This document shows positions 5,102-10,404 of a stretch of 10,404 nucleotides of DNA, piece after piece. Below the pieces are notes generated by a model that saw nothing but the letters and a program-made list of their open reading frames with translations, searched no databases and had not been told where the DNA came from. The stretch is taken from assembly GCA_001873075.1 (NCBI GenBank), contig MNYL01000025.1:1-10404 (forward strand), given 5' to 3'. A program made the position numbers and the translations under genes. The number at the start of each line of letters is the position of its first letter. Within the stretch, counting starts at the first letter, position 1. The DNA is from Fibrobacteres bacterium CG2_30_45_31. GTDB taxonomy: Bacteria > Fibrobacterota > Fibrobacteria > Fibrobacterales > Fibrobacteraceae.

Positions 5102-7588
5102 TCACTTCAAGGATATCGGGCAAGCTTTTGCGTCCCAAATTTCCGTTGCATACTGGTGAATCGTACGGTCAGAACTGAACTTACCCATACGAGCAACGTT
5201 CAAAATGGCCATCTTCGCCCAACTCTTTTTATTTGAGTAGGCCTTTGACACTTCTTCCTGGCAGGTCAAATAACTACGGAAGTCCGCCAAAAGCAAGAAC
5301 GGGTCCGAAGTCAGAAGTTTTTCAACCACCTGCTTGAACAAATCCGGCCGGTCTGGGGAGAAGAATCCACTAGAAATCAAATCCAGAACGCGACGAAGAT
5401 CATCATCCTTTTCGTAAAAGTCTTTCGGACGGTAGCCCTTCGCCACGAGATCCTGCACCTGATCCACAGTCATTCCAAAAATGAAGAAGTTACTTTCACC
5501 CGCTTCTTCAAGCATTTCCACGTTAGCACCGTCCAATGTGCCAATGGTGAGCGCTCCGTTCAAAGCAAACTTCATATTGCCTGTGCCAGAAGCTTCTGTA
5601 CCCGCGGTAGAAATTTGTTCTGAAAGATCTGCTGCAGGAATAATCTTCTCCGCAAAAGAGACTCGATAATTTTCCAAGAATACCAATGACAATTGACCCT
5701 TACATGCCGGATCCGCATTGATCATATCGCCCACAGATGTCGCCAAACGAATAATCTGCTTCGCCATCCAGTAACCAGGAGCGGCCTTTCCACCAATCAA
5801 TACCGTGCGAGGAACAATCTTCTTACCATCCTTGATCTGGATGTAAAGATAAACGACATGCAAAATATTCAAAAGCTGACGCTTGTATTCATGAATTCGC
5901 TTCACTTGTACGTCAAAAAGGGTATTGACATCTAGGTCAACGCCCTGAGTTTCTTTGAGATACTTTGCAAGGCGCTTTTTGTTTTCAAGCTTCACCGCCA
6001 TGAATTCCTGTTGGAATTTAGCATCGTCGGCGACCTTTTCCAACTGTTTCAAATCATCCAGGTTTTTGACCCAGGAATCACCTATCGTCTTAATCACGAG
6101 ATCGGACATTGCAGGATTTGCTTTGCGCACCCAACGACGTGGTGTCACCCCATTGGTTTTGTTATTGAACTTCTCAGGCCAAAGCTCATAGAAATCCTTG
6201 AACAAGCTGGTTTTGAGAAGATCACTATGGAGAGCGGCAACACCGTTCACAGAGAAGGAACCTACAATAGAAAGGAAGGCCATTCGAACCATCTTTTCCG
6301 GTTGTTCCTGAATAATGGACATGCGACCTAAACGAGCGACGTCTCCAGGCCACTTCATCGCTACCATACGAAGGAAGCGAGCATTGATTTCATAAATGAT
6401 CTGAAGATGACGCGGGAGTAAACGTTCAAACAATGAAACAGGCCACTTTTCAAGGGCTTCCGGCATCAAAGTATGGTTGGTATAGGCAAAAGTCTTAGAA
6501 ACGATTTCCCAAGCATCTTCCCATTCCAATTTCTCTGAATCCACCAAAATGCGCATCAACTCGGCGATAGAAATTGCGGGATGCGTGTCATTAAGCTGAA
6601 TCGCGATTTTTTCCGGTAGTTTGTCCCATTCCCCTTTGTGAAGCTTTTCAAAACGCTTCACGATATCCTGCAAAGAGGCGGAGCAAAGGAAATACTGCTG
6701 CTTAAGACGCAATTCCTTTCCATTCATAGAAGTATCATTCGGGTACAGCACCTTGGAAATGGATTCTGAAATTTCCATATCCTGTACAGCAGCGATGTAG
6801 TCCCCATTATTGAAATAGGCCAAGCCAAAGTCATCCGTGCTCTGAGCACTCCACAACCGGAGGTTGTTCACGGTGTTGTTGCGGTAACCAGGAACCGGAG
6901 TATCGTAAGGGAGAGCAAGCACATAGTCTTTGGTATCCCAACGGCTGTGAAGTTTTCCTTTCTCGTCCTGCCAGCTTGTCACATAGCCATAGAACGGCAC
7001 GCGAAGAGCATTGGCCGGTCGCGCAATTTCCCAAGGATTCGGCAAACGCAGCCAGTTATCGGGACGTTCTTCCTGCTGTCCATCTTTAATTTTCTGGTTA
7101 AACATGCCATATTCATAACGGATTCCCATCCCTGTAGCGGGGAGCTCCAAAGTAGCCATGGAATCGAGAAAACAAGCGGCAAGGCGACCTAAACCACCAT
7201 TGCCCAACCCCGCATCCACTTCTTGCTCACGAAGATCTTCGAGGCTCATGCCCATCTCATCCAATGCTTCCGCTACAGCCCCTTCCACATCAAGGTTCAA
7301 TACGGAATTGCCCAAAGTACGACCAATCAAAAATTCCAAGGAAAGGTAATAGACTCGTTTCACATCTTTATGGTAATAGGTCTCTTGCGTTTTTATCCAC
7401 CGGTCAATAAGGCGGTCACGCACCGCATACGCAACGGCAAGAAATTTCTCATGCTGGGTGACGGTGTGTTCATCACGGGCAAGCGTGTGATGAATGTGAT
7501 CAGCAAAAGCCTGCTTAAAGGCTTCTATCGAAGTTCCGAGGACTTCAGAGACGGGGATTGCGAACTGATTAGTCTTTTTAGGAGTCAT
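5102..7588 (-). CDS. glgP: Glycogen/alpha-glucan phosphorylase (GT35)
   Basis: An 828-residue phosphorylase that releases glucose 1-phosphate from the non-reducing ends of glycogen or maltodextrin using phosphate and PLP; it is a cytosolic enzyme. Blocks typical of the family appear in order: YLSLEFLIGRTL near residue 81, GLGNGGLGRLAACFLDSMA near 127, IQLNDTHPAISIAELMR near 330, YTNHTLMPEALEKWP near 369, NGVTPRRW near 479 and VKRIHEYKRQLLN near 562. The PLP site is ASGTGNMKFALNGALTIGT with the Schiff-base lysine at K673. Length is close to E. coli GlgP (815) and MalP (797), and no extra regulatory domain is seen. The frame is open to a GTG at 7633. The ATG at 7588 is preferred because AAGG stands 5 bases before it, while the GTG and the ATG at 7600 lack such a site. 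The gene has its own terminator, so it is probably monocistronic. Whether glycogen or maltodextrin is the natural substrate cannot be told. Confidence 0.97.
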   Translation of the reverse strand: MTPKKTNQFAIPVSEVLGTSIEAFKQAFADHIHHTLARDEHTVTQHEKFLAVAYAVRDRLIDRWIKTQETYYHKDVKRVYYLSLEFLIGRTLGNSVLNLDVEGAVAEALDEMGMSLEDLREQEVDAGLGNGGLGRLAACFLDSMATLELPATGMGIRYEYGMFNQKIKDGQQEERPDNWLRLPNPWEIARPANALRVPFYGYVTSWQDEKGKLHSRWDTKDYVLALPYDTPVPGYRNNTVNNLRLWSAQSTDDFGLAYFNNGDYIAAVQDMEISESISKVLYPNDTSMNGKELRLKQQYFLCSASLQDIVKRFEKLHKGEWDKLPEKIAIQLNDTHPAISIAELMRILVDSEKLEWEDAWEIVSKTFAYTNHTLMPEALEKWPVSLFERLLPRHLQIIYEINARFLRMVAMKWPGDVARLGRMSIIQEQPEKMVRMAFLSIVGSFSVNGVAALHSDLLKTSLFKDFYELWPEKFNNKTNGVTPRRWVRKANPAMSDLVIKTIGDSWVKNLDDLKQLEKVADDAKFQQEFMAVKLENKKRLAKYLKETQGVDLDVNTLFDVQVKRIHEYKRQLLNILHVVYLYIQIKDGKKIVPRTVLIGGKAAPGYWMAKQIIRLATSVGDMINADPACKGQLSLVFLENYRVSFAEKIIPAADLSEQISTAGTEASGTGNMKFALNGALTIGTLDGANVEMLEEAGESNFFIFGMTVDQVQDLVAKGYRPKDFYEKDDDLRRVLDLISSGFFSPDRPDLFKQVVEKLLTSDPFLLLADFRSYLTCQEEVSKAYSNKKSWAKMAILNVARMGKFSSDRTIHQYATEIWDAKACPISLK

Positions 7589-7593
7589 TGTCG

Positions 7594-7597
7594 CCTT
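7594..7597 (-). promoter_or_regulatory. Ribosome binding site that decides the phosphorylase start
   Basis: AAGG on the minus strand, 5 bases before the ATG at 7588. The ATG at 7600 is preceded by a pyrimidine-rich run that cannot act as a Shine-Dalgarno site. Confidence 0.5.
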
Positions 7598-7722
7598 CAT
7601 AGGGGGGAGAGGTGAAAGAAAAGCCAACGCCACAAATTTAGTTTTTTCATTTTTTTTTGGGAAAGCCCGATTAGTCTGAATTGGAATAAACAGAGGATAT
7701 TACAAAAAAGCATAAAGAAATT

Positions 7723-7751
7723 TTTTTGGGTACATTATAAAGACCTATTAT
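7723..7751 (+). promoter_or_regulatory. Candidate promoter of the GGDEF/EAL gene
   Basis: A -35-like TTTTTG and a -10-like TATTAT are separated by 17 bases, which would start transcription near 7758, about 45 bases before the ATG. Both hexamers differ from consensus in an AT-rich stretch, so this is weak. A TATAAA at 7736-7741 is an alternative -10 without a matching -35. Confidence 0.25.
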
Positions 7752-7801
7752 TTGATTCTGGGTTTTATTTCCATTTTAGGGTTTTATCTTGTGTGGGTTA
7801 T

Positions 7802-9619
7802 ATGAACGGTAACGAAAACATTCCGCATCTCTTTTTAGCGACTTTATCAAAGACCAAAGACTTTGATAAATCCCTTTCTCAACTCCTTGAAAAGGTGGGA
7901 ACCGATTTTAATTTAAGTCATATTACTATTCGCGAAAGGAACACCCTCGAATACACCTTAAAGACAACTTATGAATGGTGCCTTCGTAAAGAAGACTCTT
8001 CCTTAAATCAATTGTTTCCCATGACAAAATCAGAATGGGACACAATGGCAAAACAATTTGATGATGAATTTTTTTTCTATTCCACTGATGCTGTCACCGA
8101 AAAACCGTCATTTTTCCATGTTGCTATTCTAGAAAAAGACCTTGTAGGTACAATTTCTTTTGAAAAAAGAAGTGCTCAACACCCTTGGGCACCAGAAGAA
8201 TTAGATGTCCTTAAATGTGTTGGGTATATTACCGCCAATGCTTTATTAAAGAAACGAGCCTACCGACAAGCGGACAGAGCCATTGATAAAATTACCCACT
8301 TTGACCCTGTGACGAATCTTTTCACTTATTCGGCTTTTTGTGACCAGGCAACCAACCTGGTTCAAACCCTATTCACCAAGCAACGAATGGCAATTCTTTA
8401 CGCTGACATTATTAATTTCAAATATCTCAACGATACCTACGGAGTAACGGAAGGGGATAAGTTGCTTCGTGCTTTTGCCCATTACATCAAAAAGTCTCCA
8501 AAAAATCTTTGTGCAACTCGCATTTTCTCTGATACCTTTGTAATGCTTGTTCTTTTGGATGAAAAGAGCACTCCAGACAGCATCCAAAAAAGAATTAATA
8601 GTATATCGAATCATTTCTTAAAATCCCAAAGGCTTCTTTATTCGCGTTGCAATCTAGAAATTGCCTGTGGAGTTTCTGAAGTGAACGATTCTAATCTTAA
8701 CGTCGTTCTTTTTATTGACAAGGCAAACGCCGCCCGCAAAGATTTGAAGGCTCGATTTGGATTCGGATGTTTGGTATTTAATCAAGAACTTGAAAAACAA
8801 ATCGAAAAAGAAAATAATCTTCTCAATGCCATTCCTAACGCCTTTGAAAATCAAGAGTTCTTTTTTGTTTTACAGCCTAAAGTGGCTCTCGAAACAGGGA
8901 AGATCACGGGTGCCGAAGCTCTTGTTCGTTGGAAAAGAAATGACGGATCACACCTTCCTCCCTCTGATTTTATTCCCCTGATGGAAAAAACCGGGGACAT
9001 CACTCGCTTAGATTTTTTCGTTTACGAAAGCGTATGTAAATATCTCCAGGAACGCTTAAGGAAAGGACTTCGTACCATTCCTATTTCCGTAAATGTCTCC
9101 AGAAGACACTTGAAAAATCCACTCTTTGTGCAAACGGTTGAAGCGTTGATTCTCCAGTATGATATTCCGCCGGAACTTTTAGAATTTGAGCTTACAGAAA
9201 CACTATTTTTAGATAATCCAGAAGAAGCCCTTTTTTTACAAGAAAACCTCCATAAAGCAGGCTTTACCCTTTCTTTGGACGATTTTGGATCCGGATATTC
9301 CTCTTTGAATTTGCTCAAAAAAATGACTTTAGATATTATCAAGATAGACAAAAGTTTTTTAGAAGGGGAAAGCATTAATTCTGTAGATAAGGTTATTATT
9401 GATAGTATTATTCACATGGCAAAATTACTGAAAATTACCGTTTTATGTGAAGGCGCAGAAACCTTGGAACAAGTACAGTATCTCCGCAAAGCCCATTGCG
9501 AAATTGTTCAAGGGTTTTATTTTTCAAAACCTATTTCCATAGAAGCAATGAACCTTCTCCTGGATACGGATAAAATTTTTGTCATCCCTAATGCCCCTGA
9601 AACACTTTTAAGTTGCTAG
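7802..9619 (+). CDS. c-di-GMP phosphodiesterase: GAF-like, degenerate GGDEF, EAL
   Basis: A 605-residue cytosolic signalling protein without signal peptide or membrane segment. Residues about 10-150 resemble a GAF sensor domain, a tentative call. Residues about 163-325 are a GGDEF domain that keeps D202 and the NDTYG turn, but its signature is RIFSDTF at 240-246, so the GG and E of GGDEF are lost; it should not make c-di-GMP. The EAL domain (about 340-585) keeps every residue known to be needed: E372 in AEALVRW, N431, E463 in ELTET, D493-D494 in DDFGSGYSS, K514, E550 in EGAET and Q570 in QGFYFSKP. It is therefore predicted to hydrolyse c-di-GMP to pGpG, with the dead GGDEF domain possibly a GTP- or partner-sensing module. 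An in-frame GTG at 7793 is an alternative start; neither has a strong Shine-Dalgarno site. The next gene begins 9 bases past the stop. Confidence 0.92.
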   Translation: MNGNENIPHLFLATLSKTKDFDKSLSQLLEKVGTDFNLSHITIRERNTLEYTLKTTYEWCLRKEDSSLNQLFPMTKSEWDTMAKQFDDEFFFYSTDAVTEKPSFFHVAILEKDLVGTISFEKRSAQHPWAPEELDVLKCVGYITANALLKKRAYRQADRAIDKITHFDPVTNLFTYSAFCDQATNLVQTLFTKQRMAILYADIINFKYLNDTYGVTEGDKLLRAFAHYIKKSPKNLCATRIFSDTFVMLVLLDEKSTPDSIQKRINSISNHFLKSQRLLYSRCNLEIACGVSEVNDSNLNVVLFIDKANAARKDLKARFGFGCLVFNQELEKQIEKENNLLNAIPNAFENQEFFFVLQPKVALETGKITGAEALVRWKRNDGSHLPPSDFIPLMEKTGDITRLDFFVYESVCKYLQERLRKGLRTIPISVNVSRRHLKNPLFVQTVEALILQYDIPPELLEFELTETLFLDNPEEALFLQENLHKAGFTLSLDDFGSGYSSLNLLKKMTLDIIKIDKSFLEGESINSVDKVIIDSIIHMAKLLKITVLCEGAETLEQVQYLRKAHCEIVQGFYFSKPISIEAMNLLLDTDKIFVIPNAPETLLSC

Positions 9620-9628
9620 TTTTTTTCT

Positions 9629-10315
9629 ATGATCGTCACGCTATTTGGTTCTTCTGGATTAGTGGGTAAGTATTGCCTAAATTTTTTAGAGAAAGAGCCC
9701 TCTATTACCAAAGTTATTCTCCCTATCCGGAAACAGAAAGACGAGATAAAAACGAACCCAAAATTTGAATATGTCGAAATTGATTTTTTAAATCTTTCTC
9801 AATATGGAAAGCTTTTCGCTACCGATGCTGTATTTTGTTGTTTAGGGACGACGCTCAAAAAGGCGGGGAGCAAAAAAGAACGTGAGTTTGTCGATTTGAA
9901 TCTCCCTCTCGCCATCGCAGGACTTGCAAAATCGAATAAGGTCAAGCATTTCTTGTTAATCAGTGCCCAAGGAGCAAATCCCTCTTCTTGGATACATTAC
10001 AATCGTACAAAAGGACTTGTAGAACAAGGACTAGAAATGTTTGATTTCCCGTCTCTTACGGTTGTGAGGCCCTCGTTACTTTTGGGGGATAGAACGGAAA
10101 AACGCAGGAGCGAAGAAATTTTAAAAAAACTTCTTGAAGGGCGTTTACAGTTTATCCCTGAGTTTTGGCGACCTATCCATGCCGAGACAGTTGCGAGAGC
10201 CTTAGTGCAATCCCTATTTGACCCGCCAAAAGGGAAACGGACTATCTATAATCGAAAATTGGTGCGAGCCGAAGCCGCTCTATGGGCTAGCGAAAACGCA
10301 AAAACTTCACAATAA
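9629..10315 (+). CDS. NAD(P)-binding Rossmann protein of the TIP30/YraR type (atypical SDR)
   Basis: A 228-residue protein resembling the atypical short-chain dehydrogenases that include human HTATIP2/TIP30 and E. coli YraR. The dinucleotide loop GSSGLVG is at 7-13, right after the first strand. The subfamily-like CCLGTTLKKAG is at 70-80, S112 ends strand 5 in LLISAQGA, and the Y124-x3-K128 pair (YNRTK) follows. RPSLLLGDR is at 147-155, close to the TIP30 RPGVLLCDR. NAD(P)H binding is well supported; the substrate is unknown, and bacterial members have no settled role. The first strand begins at residue 1, which fixes the ATG even though TTTTTTTCT upstream offers no Shine-Dalgarno site. It lies 9 bases past the EAL gene and is probably co-transcribed with it and translated by reinitiation. 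The two genes need not share a function. Confidence 0.88.
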   Translation: MIVTLFGSSGLVGKYCLNFLEKEPSITKVILPIRKQKDEIKTNPKFEYVEIDFLNLSQYGKLFATDAVFCCLGTTLKKAGSKKEREFVDLNLPLAIAGLAKSNKVKHFLLISAQGANPSSWIHYNRTKGLVEQGLEMFDFPSLTVVRPSLLLGDRTEKRRSEEILKKLLEGRLQFIPEFWRPIHAETVARALVQSLFDPPKGKRTIYNRKLVRAEAALWASENAKTSQ

Positions 10316-10403
10316 AACTTATTGTTGTACAGGGTTTTTTCAAGAACACTTTTATACTCTGACCGCCCTCTAAATAGGCTTTAATGAGTTTGTAAAGCGC
10401 AAT
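10287..10403 (-). CDS. Possible C-terminal end of a gene entering from the right edge
   Basis: On the minus strand one frame is open from the right edge to a TAG at 10287-10289 (38 codons). Its residues are basic and hydrophobic, reading roughly ALYKLIKAYLEGGQ, then KVFLKKP and a lysine/arginine-rich end. If real, it converges on and overlaps the last 29 bases of the NAD(P)-binding gene. No family is recognised and the stretch is short enough to be chance, so this is only a possibility. Confidence 0.2.
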   Translation of the reverse strand: MALYKLIKAYLEGGQSIKVFLKKPCTTISFIVKFLRFR

Positions 10404-10404
10404 T

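Larger units (their letters stand above)
7589..7801. other. AT-rich divergent spacer between phosphorylase and the EAL gene
   Basis: These 213 bases must hold the promoters of both divergent genes. They contain several A/T runs, including nine T at about 7651-7659 and seven T at 7721-7727. For the plus strand a weak promoter can be drawn: TTTTTG (7723-7728), 17 bases, TATTAT (7746-7751). For the minus strand no hexamer pair stands out. No riboswitch-like fold or small gene was recognised. Confidence 0.4.

Noticed and set aside
7589..7633. A 15-residue extension of phosphorylase from a GTG at 7633
   Set aside because: There is no ribosome binding site before the GTG. The ATG at 7588 has AAGG at proper spacing and gives a family-typical N-terminus.
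7660..7670. A GGG-AAAG-CCC hairpin next to a T-run in the divergent spacer
   Set aside because: The stem is only three bases long and the T-run is on the wrong side for a plus-strand terminator.
10316..10404. A terminator after the NAD(P)-binding gene
   Set aside because: No stem longer than about 3-4 bases followed by a T-tract could be found in these 89 bases.

Overview
The window holds eight protein genes, one of them cut by the left edge. It looks like chromosomal DNA of a Gram-negative bacterium: there is an adaptor of the envelope-spanning (HlyD) type, an NhaA antiporter and a rubrerythrin. The set (glycogen-type phosphorylase, rubrerythrin, DUF4956 protein with an HlyD-type partner, moderate GC) would fit an anaerobic, glycogen-storing bacterium such as a Fibrobacter relative. 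That assignment is an impression from gene content only, with low confidence. No tRNA, rRNA, CRISPR array, insertion sequence or integrase was seen.

Left part (1-1751): two minus-strand genes form a tight operon. A four-helix DUF4956 membrane protein is followed after 2 bases by an HlyD-type membrane-fusion protein that runs off the left edge. The 210-base gap to the right is a divergent promoter region shared with rubrerythrin on the plus strand.

Middle (1752-5101): rubrerythrin (plus) converges on nhaA (minus) with only 8 bases between the stops, and the best rubrerythrin terminator lies inside the nhaA coding sequence. Upstream of nhaA, on the same strand, is a long and divergent PRPP-synthetase-like gene with its own terminator.

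Phosphorylase (5102-7588, minus): a full-length glycogen/alpha-glucan phosphorylase ending in a strong hairpin terminator. Phosphorylase, the PRPP-synthetase-like gene and nhaA therefore look like separate transcription units rather than one operon.

Right part (7589-10404): after a 213-base AT-rich divergent spacer, a plus-strand pair encodes a cytosolic GGDEF/EAL protein and a TIP30/YraR-like NAD(P)-binding protein. In the first, the GGDEF signature is degenerate but every EAL catalytic residue is present, so it is predicted to hydrolyse c-di-GMP. The pair looks AT-richer than the phosphorylase region. The last 90 bases hold no confident feature.

Most of the window is recognisable housekeeping or regulatory content. 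The points most worth following are the DUF4956-HlyD pair, the unusual PRPP synthetase, and the terminator embedded in nhaA.
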